Of a stretch of DNA of 64,000 bases, positions 1 to 8,686 are shown piece by piece. Under the pieces are notes generated by a model. It saw nothing but the letters and a program-made list of their open reading frames with translations. It had not been told where the DNA came from and searched no databases. The stretch's first letter is position 1; each line of letters opens with the position of its first letter. A program made the translations under genes and the position numbers. The DNA comes from Flammeovirga kamogawensis (GTDB lineage Bacteria > Bacteroidota > Bacteroidia > Cytophagales > Flammeovirgaceae): assembly GCF_018736065.1 (NCBI RefSeq), contig NZ_CP076129.1, positions 186,001 to 250,000 on the forward strand, read 5' to 3'.

Positions 1-59
1 TAACTAAATTAGCATATCGGTCGACGCGCCCTCTACGCAATTTAGTCAAACCGTTACCA
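1..59 (+). repeat. attC1 (class A, left part cut by window edge)
   Basis: Class A attC body (CTAAATT/AATTTAG arms around a CGACGCG apex). The R' box GTTACCA is at 53-59. The R'' box lies before the window, so the array continues to the left. Confidence 0.85.
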
Positions 60-107
60 CACATTGGGCATAGAGTTATTAATAAGTTGATAAAGATGGG
101 ATTGATC

Positions 108-698
108 ATGAAAATAAATAAGTTAGTAACACTTTTTTTACTTTTTTTATTCTTCGGCTGTAAGTCACAACAAAATTATAAATTAAGTCAGGTTTATTTC
201 GACCCATTTGATGGAACGATCAAAAATGGTATTCCTAAGGAAGATAGTTTAATCAATGTTAAAGACTTAAAAGGTAATGTAATTGGGATTGGTAAAGTAG
301 CGGTTAAAGATAATAATATTACTGATTTACGGTTTGGACATTGGAAAGAGTTTGATTTTGAAGGTCATTTAGTCTCAGAAGGTCATTATAAGATAGATAT
401 GCACTATGATTGTGGTATAGAGCCGAGCCTTACTTATTATTATTATCGCGTTGGAGAATGGAAATATTACAAAAAAAATGGAGAACTAGACTATGAATTA
501 GAGTTTAAGCCATTAAATCATGTTGTTGATACAAATTGTGGAGATATAGAAATGAAATTCGGTGTAATAGATAAAATTCCAATCAAGTACTTAAATAAAG
601 TAACGGTTGATAAAGTCTATGAACTACAAAAAATTTCATACTCTGAAATGACTTTTACTCCGTTAAATCGAAGAATTCATATAGAGTACATTTATTAG
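108..698 (+). CDS. Cassette 1: MORN-like lipoprotein, first copy
   Basis: This encodes 196 residues when started at ATG 108. An ATG at 96 and a TTG at 87 are in frame upstream, but 108 gives a clean lipoprotein signal: MKINK, a hydrophobic run, then LFFGC with the lipid cysteine. The middle has two MORN-variant-like segments (RFGHWKEFDFEG and VGEWKYYKKNGE), a pattern common in Bacteroidota surface lipoproteins. Function is unknown. It is almost identical to the gene at 18303-18893, and the attC that follows is also the same, so the whole cassette was duplicated. Cassette spans 54-792. Confidence 0.8.
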   Translation: MKINKLVTLFLLFLFFGCKSQQNYKLSQVYFDPFDGTIKNGIPKEDSLINVKDLKGNVIGIGKVAVKDNNITDLRFGHWKEFDFEGHLVSEGHYKIDMHYDCGIEPSLTYYYYRVGEWKYYKKNGELDYELEFKPLNHVVDTNCGDIEMKFGVIDKIPIKYLNKVTVDKVYELQKISYSEMTFTPLNRRIHIEYIY

Positions 699-727
699 TA
701 ATCCACAAAAATTAAAATATAAACGTG

Positions 728-798
728 TGGTAACATCAGCTAAAACAGCAAGTCTCGGTCGACGCGCCCTCGCTCGCAGTTTAGCAAATTCGTTAGCT
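728..798 (+). repeat. attC2 (class B)
   Basis: R'' TGGTAAC 728-734, R' GTTAGCT 792-798. The R'' complements the start of cassette 1 (GTTACCA at 53). Arms GCTAAA and TTTAGC flank the extrahelical region. Confidence 0.9.
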
Positions 799-812
799 AG
801 CATTTCTTGAGA

Positions 813-1541
813 ATGAAGATTATACTTACAATTATACTGTCAACCTTTTTCTTTTCGAGTTTTGGGCAAAAAATTAGACCGGGAATATATTTAACTTCAA
901 AAAAAGATATAGGGTTTGAATCTGAAATCTTTGAATTCTATAATGATGGGACCTTTAATTATTTCTTATTTACTTGTACAGGAACTGGCCTTGGTAAAGG
1001 AATTTCTAAAGTTTTATCTAATAATTCTCTTCAATTAAGTTTTACAGATTGCTTAAATTGTTCTAATCAAGTACAAATCGAAAGTAATGAGACTGCTGCT
1101 GATAGCTTAAAAATAAATATTATTTTACTTGATTGGAGTGATAAAGTTAAACTTTCGGGTGTTATAGTATCAATTCCAACAAGTAAGAATGGAACGGTTT
1201 CAGATTATAATGGGCAGGCAATATTTAATATGAACATTTCTAATGAAGATCAAAATCTATTAATTCAAAATATAGGATACGAAACCATAAATCTGAAAAT
1301 TCCTCCAAATACGACTCAATTAACAGGGGAAATTTATCTCACCACACATTGGATCTACAATAAAACGGAAGAAAAAGTATTCAAAATTTTTAAATGGAAT
1401 AATTCAAAATTAATTTTAAAACGATATCAAGATCTTGAGATAACTTATTCGAAGATTAGTAATAAAAAAATGGAAAAAATAATAATAGAGAGAATGGGTG
1501 AAGCAGGGTATAATTTATATTTAACTAAATTTAAACGCTAG
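813..1541 (+). CDS. Cassette 2: secreted protein with carboxypeptidase-regulatory-like domain
   Basis: This encodes 242 residues from ATG 813; an in-frame TTG at 807 is less likely. The N terminus is a signal peptide ending near FSSFGQ. Residues around 100-165 read like a carboxypeptidase D regulatory-like beta-sandwich: GVIVSIPTSKNG, SDYNGQAIFNM, IQNIGYETINL. That domain is widespread in Bacteroidota envelope proteins. The rest is not recognised. The TAG stop (1539-1541) lies in the R'' box of its own attC, so the gene fills the cassette completely. Function unknown. Confidence 0.75.
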   Translation: MKIILTIILSTFFFSSFGQKIRPGIYLTSKKDIGFESEIFEFYNDGTFNYFLFTCTGTGLGKGISKVLSNNSLQLSFTDCLNCSNQVQIESNETAADSLKINIILLDWSDKVKLSGVIVSIPTSKNGTVSDYNGQAIFNMNISNEDQNLLIQNIGYETINLKIPPNTTQLTGEIYLTTHWIYNKTEEKVFKIFKWNNSKLILKRYQDLEITYSKISNKKMEKIIIERMGEAGYNLYLTKFKR

Positions 1542-1607
1542 CTAACATTAACTAAATCTGCATATCGGCCGACACGTCCGCTTCGCAGTTTAGTCAACGC
1601 GTTATGC
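1540..1607 (+). repeat. attC3 (class C)
   Basis: R'' AGCTAAC 1540-1546 complements the cassette 2 start GTTAGCT; R' GTTATGC 1601-1607. The body has a CCGACACGTCCG apex. R'' overlaps the stop codon of the upstream gene. Confidence 0.9.
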
Positions 1608-2057
1608 TGTATAATCTAGGCGAGTGCATCTGCATAATGCACGTTGGTACTAAATTTTTATTATTCAAGCACGGGTGATTCACCCGCAGAAAGTATTAGT
1701 TATTTTGTACCTCTATATTTGCAGTCGTGCGATTCGCACGGTTTAGTAAAATTATAAATTGAAACAGGAGTGAAGTCATATCAGTGTGAAGAATTAAATT
1801 AGGAGAAAGGAAATTTTTCAACACAGAATTAGTCAAAAGGCTATTCACTTTTCAAATAATTAAAATTTAAAACATGTTTTTGTTTTTCAACGGCCATCAT
1901 TAATTTAGAGTTCTCTCAATTAATGATGTTCACGTTTGGTAAAACTTTTAAGTATCTGTACTTTCAGTATTCAATTTAAAATTAAAAAATACACAGCATA
2001 ACAATAACTAAATTAGCATATCGGTCGACGCGCCCTCTACGCAATTTAGTCAACCCG
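1602..2057 (+). mobile_element. Cassette 3: non-coding cassette NC-I, copy 1 (456 bp)
   Basis: No open reading frame of note on either strand. It holds three short GC-rich hairpins: 1624-1642 (GTGCAT/ATGCAC), 1672-1686 (CGGGTG att CACCCG) and 1726-1740 (CGTGCG att CGCACG). A longer AT-rich hairpin lies at 1895-1928 (CATCATTAAT/ATTAATGATG). A TATATTTG box at 1714-1721 looks like a Bacteroidota -7 element. Its ends TTATGCTGT and ACAGCATAA are complementary, as in a circularised cassette. Ten related copies follow in this array. Confidence 0.9.
1714..1721 (+). promoter_or_regulatory. Possible Bacteroidota -7 box in NC cassette
   Basis: TATATTTG fits TAnnTTTG. Eight of the 11 non-coding cassettes keep this consensus: six have TATATTTG, and the copies at 8227 and 8681 have TATCTTTG. 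The other three deviate (TATATATG, TATACTTG, TTTATTTG). No convincing -33 TTTG is at the expected spacing, so promoter function is an inference. The predicted transcript would start at or just before the CGTGCG hairpin. Confidence 0.35.
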
Positions 2058-2063
2058 TTATGC
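1996..2063 (+). repeat. attC4 (class A)
   Basis: R'' GCATAAC 1996-2002, R' GTTATGC 2057-2063. Confidence 0.92.
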
Positions 2064-2513
2064 TGTATAATCTAGGCGAGTGCATCTGCATAATGCACGT
2101 TGGTACTAAATTTTTATTATTCAAGCACGGGTGATTCACCCGCAGAGAACATTGGTTATTTTGTACCTCTATATTTGCAGTCGTGCGATTCGCACGGTTT
2201 AGTAAAATTATAAATTGAAACAGGAGTGAAGTCAACTCATTGTGAAGAATTAAATTAAGAGAAAGGAAATTTTTCAACACAGAATTAGTCAAAAGGCAAT
2301 TCACTTTTCAAATAAGTTATTTTTCAAAAATTGTTTTGTTTTTCAACGTCCATCATAATTTTAGAGTTTTCTCAATTAAAGATGTTCACGTTAGGTAAAA
2401 CTTTTAAGTATCTGTACTTTCAGTATTCAATTTAAAATTAAAAAATACACAGCATAACAATAACTAAATTAGCATATCGGTCGACGCGCCCTCTACGCAA
2501 TTTAGTCAACCCG
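2058..2513 (+). mobile_element. Cassette 4: non-coding cassette NC-I, copy 2 (456 bp)
   Basis: Direct tandem neighbour of copy 1, with the same ends, three GC-rich hairpins and TATATTTG box. The AT-rich hairpin is partly degraded. An 84-codon minus-strand frame is open here, but stops interrupt it in most other copies, so I treat it as non-coding. Confidence 0.9.
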
Positions 2514-2519
2514 TTGTGT
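2452..2519 (+). repeat. attC5 (class A)
   Basis: R'' GCATAAC 2452-2458, R' GTTGTGT 2513-2519. Confidence 0.92.
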
Positions 2520-2541
2520 GCCATATATAGAAACCCGATTG

Positions 2542-3942
2542 ATGAGAATAATAATACTTCTAACTTTACTTTTTCTAACTCAAATCAGCTTTGGACAAGA
2601 AAGCAGAAAAGAAATGGCTGAATCGAAAATCTATGTTCGAGCAACCTACTTTGACCAAAAGAATGAGTTTATCGGACTGCAAGTAAGAACAGACTTAAAA
2701 GACACACTGATAGAAAATAGACATTTCTTAAAATTCAAAACGGAAGACTTTGTTGACTATTCTGACATTGAAAAAACCGAAATCTATTTCGAATCCTTTG
2801 ATAACGGTAATTATAAACTTCTCAATAAAAACCTTGAAACGGTTCACAATATTGACTACAATAAAACGGAAGAACAAATAGCTACACTTTTCGGAAACCA
2901 AGTAAAAACTTCACTCGAATATATCGACACAAGAAGGAGTTACCCAAGAGATAGCTTAATAGCAACCGACAAAACACCAAGAAAGTATTACACTACTGAC
3001 AATTCAGAAATTTATGCTGTAATTATTCCTGACTTGAAAACATTAGCGGTTTCAAGTAATGGACAGTTTTATACAAAACAGCTTTACGGAGACAATTACA
3101 ATGACATTTCGGAAGGAATTAAAAACGATTTTCAAACCAGCAATCGATTTGACATTCAACCAGGAGATGAAATTCAATTGTTTTATCGCAGAAAATGGTA
3201 CAACGACTCAACAGGATTAGCAGAATACGAAGACAAACAATTCAAAAATGTCAGGTATATTGGAGATACAATAGTTGACGGAAATAAGTCTCTTAAAATG
3301 GAGATTGAAGGCTATAACTATTTAAGTGGTTCAAAAGAGGGACCAGAAGAATTTCTAATGCAAGTTTCCGATAGTGGTTACTATTACGGCAATCAGTTCA
3401 TTCCATTTAAGGAATACTCAACAGAACTCAAACTTATTGAGCAAAATGGACAAAAAGGATTTTTTCTTCAAGGAGTAAGCAAAGACACAATCAATGGATT
3501 TACCTATGAAAAAATTGTTCAAGCCACACCTGACCCTTACCGATATTTTATTCTTCCATTTTTTCCAATGCCGTTTGTGGAATTTGGAAACGTTCAAGGG
3601 ATAATTACCTATTCAAAAATAAAGGGAATAGAAAAAGGGACAAAACGGGAAAGAACCTACATAACAGACAAAAATAACATTAGAGATATTTACAGTATTT
3701 CGAATAATAAAGTACAACTAGAACTCTACTTTTTAGACAAACTCGACATTGAGATTGAAATCAAGGACTATGAAAATGATGAAGTAATCGGTTCATTAAA
3801 AACAAAGTCTAAAAAAGGATTAAACTCATTCACAGTAAAGACAGAAAAGTTAGAAAAAGGAAAATCATACAGCGTTCAGATAAACTATAAAGGAGACAGT
3901 AATTCGGGAAGTTTCTCGAACGGATTTAAATCAAACCATTAA
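2542..3942 (+). CDS. Cassette 5: secreted protein of unknown function
   Basis: This encodes 466 residues from ATG 2542; an in-frame GTG at 2518 sits in the attC and is rejected. A signal peptide ends near QISFGQ. The rest is charged, with no family I recognise and no transmembrane segment after the signal. The last 70 residues (LELYFLDKLDIEIEIKD onward) look like a beta-sandwich. At about 1.4 kb it is the largest cassette gene here. It is followed by an unusually long attC. Codon choice seems richer in GAC and ACA than in neighbouring cassettes, which may mean a different source. Confidence 0.7.
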   Translation: MRIIILLTLLFLTQISFGQESRKEMAESKIYVRATYFDQKNEFIGLQVRTDLKDTLIENRHFLKFKTEDFVDYSDIEKTEIYFESFDNGNYKLLNKNLETVHNIDYNKTEEQIATLFGNQVKTSLEYIDTRRSYPRDSLIATDKTPRKYYTTDNSEIYAVIIPDLKTLAVSSNGQFYTKQLYGDNYNDISEGIKNDFQTSNRFDIQPGDEIQLFYRRKWYNDSTGLAEYEDKQFKNVRYIGDTIVDGNKSLKMEIEGYNYLSGSKEGPEEFLMQVSDSGYYYGNQFIPFKEYSTELKLIEQNGQKGFFLQGVSKDTINGFTYEKIVQATPDPYRYFILPFFPMPFVEFGNVQGIITYSKIKGIEKGTKRERTYITDKNNIRDIYSISNNKVQLELYFLDKLDIEIEIKDYENDEVIGSLKTKSKKGLNSFTVKTEKLEKGKSYSVQINYKGDSNSGSFSNGFKSNH

Positions 3943-3954
3943 AATAAATACGGC

Positions 3955-4085
3955 ACACAACAATGGGTATACGTAATGCGGGCTGAAGTGCTAAAATGAA
4001 ATTATGAACATAAAACAAAATCAACGGTAAACGGAAAGATAAGTGCATTGAAATCCCGCACTACGCATACCCGAGACCGTTGTAG
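3955..4085 (+). repeat. attC6 (long class, 131 bp)
   Basis: R'' ACACAAC 3955-3961, R' GTTGTAG 4079-4085. The outer arms GGGTATACGTAATGCGGG and CCCGCACTACGCATACCC pair around a large loop. It is nearly twice the length of the other attC sites. Confidence 0.85.
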
Positions 4086-4104
4086 GGTATAAAATCAAGA
4101 ATCG

Positions 4105-4548
4105 ATGTTTGGATTATTTAAAAAGAAAGAACGCACATTTCCTCCATTTGAGGATCTTAAAAATTCATCTATTAAAAATAAGTTTTTCACAAGGGTGGCT
4201 CGATGGGATTGGCTTGATGAATCAAAAATTCACGTTATTGACAATAATGCACCTAGAATGATTACAATGGACCCTTGGCCACAACATATTTTTCTAGAAG
4301 CAAAAGGACAAATAACAATTCATGAATTTGTGTATGAAATGGCTTCACAATATGGTAGAAAGGAAACAATACCTAATGAATTAGATAAGACTGTACTTGA
4401 AATTATTGATAGTTTGCTTAAAGATAAATTAATAACTTTAATCGAGTCAAAATTAGATTTACCTTATTATTTTGATAAACCAATCTCAAAACAGAATAAT
4501 GAAAAAGCTAATAAATTAATGTTAGAAGACGGACTAATAAAAGAGTAA
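4105..4548 (+). CDS. Cassette 6: small soluble protein, possibly PqqD-like
   Basis: This encodes 147 residues with no signal peptide. The N terminus is MFGLFKKKERTF. The middle (PRMITMDPWPQHIFLEAKGQITIHEFVYEMASQYG) resembles the small PqqD-type winged-helix fold: a beta-hairpin, then 'G..T..E.' and a helix. This family assignment is weak. No partner gene such as a radical SAM enzyme lies nearby. Cassette spans 4080-4621. Confidence 0.6.
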   Translation: MFGLFKKKERTFPPFEDLKNSSIKNKFFTRVARWDWLDESKIHVIDNNAPRMITMDPWPQHIFLEAKGQITIHEFVYEMASQYGRKETIPNELDKTVLEIIDSLLKDKLITLIESKLDLPYYFDKPISKQNNEKANKLMLEDGLIKE

Positions 4549-4558
4549 AATATACACC

Positions 4559-4627
4559 CTACAACATCAACTAAACTCCAATCACGGTTGACGCAACCGC
4601 TCACGTAGTTTAGTCATCACGTTATGC
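4559..4627 (+). repeat. attC7 (class D)
   Basis: R'' CTACAAC 4559-4565, R' GTTATGC 4621-4627. The apex is GGTTGACGCAACC. Confidence 0.9.
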
Positions 4628-5077
4628 TGTATAATCTAGGCGAGTGCATCTGCATAATGCACGTTGGTACTAAATTTTTATTATTCAAGCACGGGTGATT
4701 CACCCGCAGAAAGTATTAGTTATTTTGTACCTCTATATATGCAGTCGTGCGATTCGCACGGTTTAGTAAAATTATAAACTGAAACAGGAGTGAAGTCAAA
4801 TCAGTGTGAAGAATTAAATTAGGAGAAAGGAAATTTTTCAACACAGAATTAGTCAAAAGGCAATTCACTTTTCAAATAAGTTATTTTTCAAAAATGGTTT
4901 TGTTTTTCAACGTTCATCAAAAATTTAAAGTTCTCTCAATTAATGATGTTCACGTTAGGTAAAACTTTTTAGTATCTGTACTTTCAGTATTCAATTTAAA
5001 ATTAAAAAATACACAGCATAACAATAACTAAATTAGCATATCGGTCGACGCGCCCTCTACGCAATTTAGTCAACCCG
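4622..5077 (+). mobile_element. Cassette 7: non-coding cassette NC-I, copy 3 (456 bp)
   Basis: Same architecture as the copy at 1602. The -7-like box is changed to TATATATG. The GC-rich hairpins are intact; the AT-rich hairpin arm is altered. Confidence 0.9.
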
Positions 5078-5083
5078 TTATAT
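5016..5083 (+). repeat. attC8 (class A)
   Basis: R'' GCATAAC 5016-5022, R' GTTATAT 5077-5083. Confidence 0.92.
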
Positions 5084-5110
5084 GCAATTATTGCTGAGAG
5101 ATATCATAAA

Positions 5111-5677
5111 ATGAATGAACTTATTATAAACAATAGATTTTATGCACCATATTATATTTTTATAAGGTGTAACAAATCTCAAATAGACTCTATCTTTGAA
5201 AGGTTAGAGTTAAATAAATGGACAAAGTTGAAGCAAATTAATTCAGACAAGGATATAGCCTTAACTCATAAGCTTTTTTATTCAATTTGGGAAAATGGTT
5301 GGTTGCAAATTTTTGATGATTGGGCTTATTCACTTTGGTATGATTCAGACTTCAAAAGTTTACTAACAGAATTGTGCAAAGAGTTTGAGATTTATTATTG
5401 TTCAGTAGGAGATATCGATAGTTCATATGAATTTAGTTATTATAAACATGGTGAATTATCAAGAGAATATATTTTAGATGATTCAATCTCAGGTAAAGAA
5501 TTTATTGAAAAAAGCTATGGTCAACAGTTACCATTTGAAGATGAATTAAATTTAATTAATGATGAGCATGATAAAATATTATTTATAGCATCTAAATTAG
5601 GGATTAATGTTTCAAATAATATAAATCTTATAAATAGCTACTACTTGAAGGATAGGGATTTAGAAACACTTTTTTAA
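5111..5677 (+). CDS. Cassette 8: conserved-looking cytoplasmic protein, unknown
   Basis: This encodes 188 residues with no signal peptide or membrane segment. It is rich in aromatic residues (WENGWLQIFDDWAYSLWYD) and acidic in its second half. Such small acidic proteins often turn out to be immunity proteins, but I do not recognise a family. Its attC body matches the one carried by the non-coding cassettes, including the unusual AACAATAACTAA start, so the gene may have acquired that recombination site by fusion. Confidence 0.65.
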   Translation: MNELIINNRFYAPYYIFIRCNKSQIDSIFERLELNKWTKLKQINSDKDIALTHKLFYSIWENGWLQIFDDWAYSLWYDSDFKSLLTELCKEFEIYYCSVGDIDSSYEFSYYKHGELSREYILDDSISGKEFIEKSYGQQLPFEDELNLINDEHDKILFIASKLGINVSNNINLINSYYLKDRDLETLF

Positions 5678-5688
5678 AAATAAAAAGC

Positions 5689-5756
5689 ATATAACAATAA
5701 CTAAATTAGCATATCGGTCGACGCGCCCTCTACGCAATTTAGTCAACCCGTTAGGC
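5689..5756 (+). repeat. attC9 (class A)
   Basis: R'' ATATAAC 5689-5695 complements GTTATAT at 5077; R' GTTAGGC 5750-5756. Confidence 0.92.
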
Positions 5757-5781
5757 GCAAGCAAAAACAACACGAACTGAA

Positions 5782-6504
5782 ATGACACCAAAACAACAAT
5801 TAAAATCAATCCTGTCAAATCAATATGAATCGGAAGACGAAGACTTGTATAAGGTTGAATTGTTGGACGGTATGACAGATAGCGAGATTGAAAACTTAAA
5901 AAGTCAACTTCCAAATAATATTTTACCTAATGAAATCGAAGAATTACTAAGATTCAGTAAAGGCTTTGAATTCTATGGACTTGAAGAAGTACGTTTTGAT
6001 GCATTCGGTCATTTTGGGTTTGAAGAAATGTTTCCAAACTCAATCCAACTCGCAGGAGATGGATTTGGGAATTTTTCGATTTTGGACATTGACTCAAAAG
6101 GAAATTGGAATTCAGTTTACTATGTCTGTCACGACCCAGCTGTAATAGTAAAACACTCTGAAAATTTAACAGAGTTCATTAAACACGTTGACGAGTTTGG
6201 ACATAAGGGTAATCAATCCAATTTGGACAGTATTCACGAAAAGACCGTAATGGACATTTGGAGTGAAAAAGTCGGAATAATGGAAAAGAATGAGAAGGAC
6301 TATGACTTTGAAAACGGACAAATTGAATTGCCAGAAATGTTTTTAGTAGCAGACTTGTCCGAAAAACCAATAAAAACAGGATTTCCGTGGGGCAAATCAG
6401 GACCGAATACAAAAATCATAAGACCAACTGACGATCCGATTTGGATTGTTGAGAAACGAGTAAAACAAGGTTTTCCATCGAGACTTTTCGGTGGAAAGAA
6501 ATAA
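5782..6504 (+). CDS. Cassette 9: SMI1/KNR4 (SUKH) family protein
   Basis: This encodes 240 residues. The SUKH fold is suggested by LPNEIEELLRFSKGFEFYG near residues 50-70, then AGDGFGNFSILDI near 100 and VYYVCHDPAVIVKHSENLTEFI near 125. SUKH proteins commonly act as immunity proteins that neutralise polymorphic toxins. No toxin gene accompanies it, so it would be an orphan immunity cassette. The last 70 residues are an extension I do not recognise. The preceding attC is class A and its own attC is unique in the array. Confidence 0.75.
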   Translation: MTPKQQLKSILSNQYESEDEDLYKVELLDGMTDSEIENLKSQLPNNILPNEIEELLRFSKGFEFYGLEEVRFDAFGHFGFEEMFPNSIQLAGDGFGNFSILDIDSKGNWNSVYYVCHDPAVIVKHSENLTEFIKHVDEFGHKGNQSNLDSIHEKTVMDIWSEKVGIMEKNEKDYDFENGQIELPEMFLVADLSEKPIKTGFPWGKSGPNTKIIRPTDDPIWIVEKRVKQGFPSRLFGGKK

Positions 6505-6515
6505 AAAATGCCAGT

Positions 6516-6584
6516 GCCTAACAATGGCTAAAAAATCATAGCTGCCCTTCGGGACAGCAACGCTTTTTAGCCGGAACGTTAGGC
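6516..6584 (+). repeat. attC10 (unique body)
   Basis: R'' GCCTAAC 6516-6522, R' GTTAGGC 6578-6584, a textbook pair. Arms GGCTAAAAA and TTTTTAGCC enclose GCTGCCCTTCGGGACAGC. Confidence 0.92.
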
Positions 6585-7037
6585 ATCATAATCAAGGCGA
6601 GTGCATCTGCATAATGCACGTAGGTACTAAATTTTTATTATTCAAGCACGGGTGATTCACCCGCAGAGGGCATTAGTTATTTTGTACCTCTATATTTGCA
6701 GTCGTGCGATTCGCACGGTTTAATAAAATTATAAATTGAAACAGGAGTGAAGCTATTTCAGTCAGAAGAATTAAATTAGGAGAAAGGAAATTTTTCAACA
6801 CAGAATTAGTCAAAAGGCTATTTACTTTTCAAATAAGTAATGTTTAAAAAGATTGTTTTGTTTTTCAACGTTCATAAAAAATTTAGAGTTCTCTCAATTA
6901 ATGATGTTCACGTTTGGTAAAACTTTTAAGCTTCAGTACTTTCAGTTTATAATTAGAAATTAAAAAAAATACGCTGCCTAACAGCAACTAAATTAGCATA
7001 TCGGTCGACGCGCCCTCTACGCAATTTAGTCAACCCG
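6579..7037 (+). mobile_element. Cassette 10: non-coding cassette NC-II, copy 1 (459 bp)
   Basis: It shares the hairpins and TATATTTG box with NC-I, but the ends are TTAGGCATCATAATCAAGG and CGCTGCCTAA instead of TTATGCTG and CAGCATAA. The two ends differ together, so self-complementarity is kept. The second half also has NC-II-specific changes near 6750 and 6930-6965. Confidence 0.9.
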
Positions 7038-7043
7038 TTGGGT
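6976..7043 (+). repeat. attC11 (class A)
   Basis: R'' GCCTAAC 6976-6982, R' GTTGGGT 7037-7043. Confidence 0.92.
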
Positions 7044-7067
7044 ACAATAGAAATTTAAGAACAAAAA

Positions 7068-8147
7068 ATGAAATCTTCAATAAAGCTACTATTAATTATC
7101 TTTTTCTGGTTGATTGTGCATTTTTCGTATGGTCAAGAAAAATCAATTAATTCATTTAAATTATCTGGGGAAGTACATTTTACTAAAGGTTCACAAAAAG
7201 CATTATTACAAAACTTTAAAAACCAGATTAAAAAGAATGGGAAAACAAATTTAGTTCTTGAAATGGGGTTTGCAAACTCTTTTTTGTATACTAAATACTT
7301 AATTGATGGTAATGAATTGCCATTAAAACGTATATATGGATATTATGCTTTTGAAGGTTTTAGGTCTTTTATTAAAGAATTAAAAGTGCTTTATGATTCT
7401 TTACCTGAGAATGAAAAGTTCGTAATTATTGGTGTTGATTATGAAATCAGATATCCCTTTATACATGTAATTAGTGACATATTTAAAACCATAGAAATTA
7501 TACCAAATGAGTTAGATGAAATTACTCAAAAATTTATCGATGCAGATAGGGTATTTGGATCACCAAATACAAAACCCCCACTTTCAGAATACAACTACTA
7601 TAATGAAATGTATGAGAACTTTACTAAATATGAAACCTTATATAAGGAAAACCTTTCAGAAAATGATTTTAATTTACTCAGATTATTATCATTAAAAACA
7701 ATAAGAAACAAAAGTGTAACAAATAGAAATAATGATCAAGAATGGGTAGCTAACTTTGATGAAATAATTGAATATTATAATATCAGAGACTTTAGTAACT
7801 TTTACGGTCAAGTGGGTGCTCGTCATCTATCAAATACACCATTTACCAAAATGATAGAATCACGTTCAAAAAAATATCAATTTGATGAATATTTATATTA
7901 TAACGGTAAGAGAATTTATAATAAAGGTGATCAAAAAAATATTAATTATGGTGTTATTCAATTTTGTAGCTGGGAATTTAAATTTAGACCAATGATTACT
8001 AGAAAAAATCAGCTGAAATTTATTAAAAATGAATATTTCTCAAAATTTGAATCAATAACTAAGTATAATGAAATATTAAACATAAATGATCAAACTGTTA
8101 TTATTAATTCGCAAGCTGAAAGTTATTATCCTTTACAGATAAATTAA
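7068..8147 (+). CDS. Cassette 11: secreted erythromycin-esterase/ChaN-like protein
   Basis: This encodes 359 residues with a signal peptide (WLIVHFSYGQ). After it comes SGEVHFTKGSQKAL, then LVLEMGFANSFLYTKYLIDGN, FVIIGVDYE and GARHLSN. The G-E-x-H and L-E-M-G motifs recall the EreA/ChaN-like superfamily, whose members hydrolyse macrolide lactones or bind haem. Most Bacteroidota homologues have no known substrate, so drug resistance should not be assumed. It follows an NC-II cassette. Cassette spans 7038-8226. Confidence 0.6.
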   Translation: MKSSIKLLLIIFFWLIVHFSYGQEKSINSFKLSGEVHFTKGSQKALLQNFKNQIKKNGKTNLVLEMGFANSFLYTKYLIDGNELPLKRIYGYYAFEGFRSFIKELKVLYDSLPENEKFVIIGVDYEIRYPFIHVISDIFKTIEIIPNELDEITQKFIDADRVFGSPNTKPPLSEYNYYNEMYENFTKYETLYKENLSENDFNLLRLLSLKTIRNKSVTNRNNDQEWVANFDEIIEYYNIRDFSNFYGQVGARHLSNTPFTKMIESRSKKYQFDEYLYYNGKRIYNKGDQKNINYGVIQFCSWEFKFRPMITRKNQLKFIKNEYFSKFESITKYNEILNINDQTVIINSQAESYYPLQIN

Positions 8148-8163
8148 AATATTATTTACAGTA

Positions 8164-8232
8164 CCCAACATCAACTAAACTCCAATCACGGTTGACACAA
8201 CCGCTCACGTAGTTTAGTCATCACGTTATGCT
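8164..8232 (+). repeat. attC12 (class D)
   Basis: R'' ACCCAAC 8164-8170 complements GTTGGGT at 7037; R' GTTATGC 8226-8232. Confidence 0.9.
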
Positions 8233-8680
8233 GTATAATCTAGGCGAGTGCATCTGCATAATGCACGTAGGTACTAAATTTTATTATTCAAGCACGGGTG
8301 ATTCACCCGCAGAAAGTATTAGTTATTTTGTACCTCTATCTTTGCAGTCGTGCGATTCGCACGGTTTAGTAAAATTATAAATTGAAATAGGAGTGAAGTC
8401 AAATCATTGTGAAGAATTAAATTAGTAGAAAGTAAATTTTTCAACACAGAATTAGTCAAAAGGCTATTTACTTTTCAAATAATTAAAGTTTAAAAAATGG
8501 TTTTGTTTTTCAACGTCCATCATAATTTTAGAGTTCTCTCAATTAATGATGTTCACGTTTGGTAAAACTTTTAAGTATCTGTACTTTCAGTATTCAATTT
8601 AAAATTAAAAAATACACAGCATAACAATAACTAAATTAGCATATCGGTCGACGCGCCCTCTACGCAATTTAGTCAAACCG
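8227..8680 (+). mobile_element. Cassette 12: non-coding cassette NC-I, copy 4 (454 bp)
   Basis: The -7-like box is TATCTTTG. One T is missing from the run near 8279, which breaks the minus-strand frame seen at 2050-2304. First of a tandem pair. Confidence 0.9.
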
Positions 8681-8686
8681 TTATGC
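8619..8686 (+). repeat. attC13 (class A)
   Basis: R'' GCATAAC 8619-8625, R' GTTATGC 8680-8686. Confidence 0.92.

Noticed and set aside
1638-1679. 13-codon plus-strand peptide MHVGTKFLLFKHG in NC cassettes
   Set aside because: The ATG is lost in several copies (GTGCAC, GTACAC, ATTCAC) and one copy is frameshifted.
2050-2304. 84-residue minus-strand ORF in the non-coding cassette, also seen at 14669-14983
   Set aside because: A TAA (from GTATTAGTTATT) or a frameshift interrupts the same frame in most other copies, and the frame runs through hairpin sequences; not conserved as protein.
6179-6524. Minus-strand ORFs opposite the SUKH gene
   Set aside because: They are shadows of the plus-strand gene with no signal of coding.
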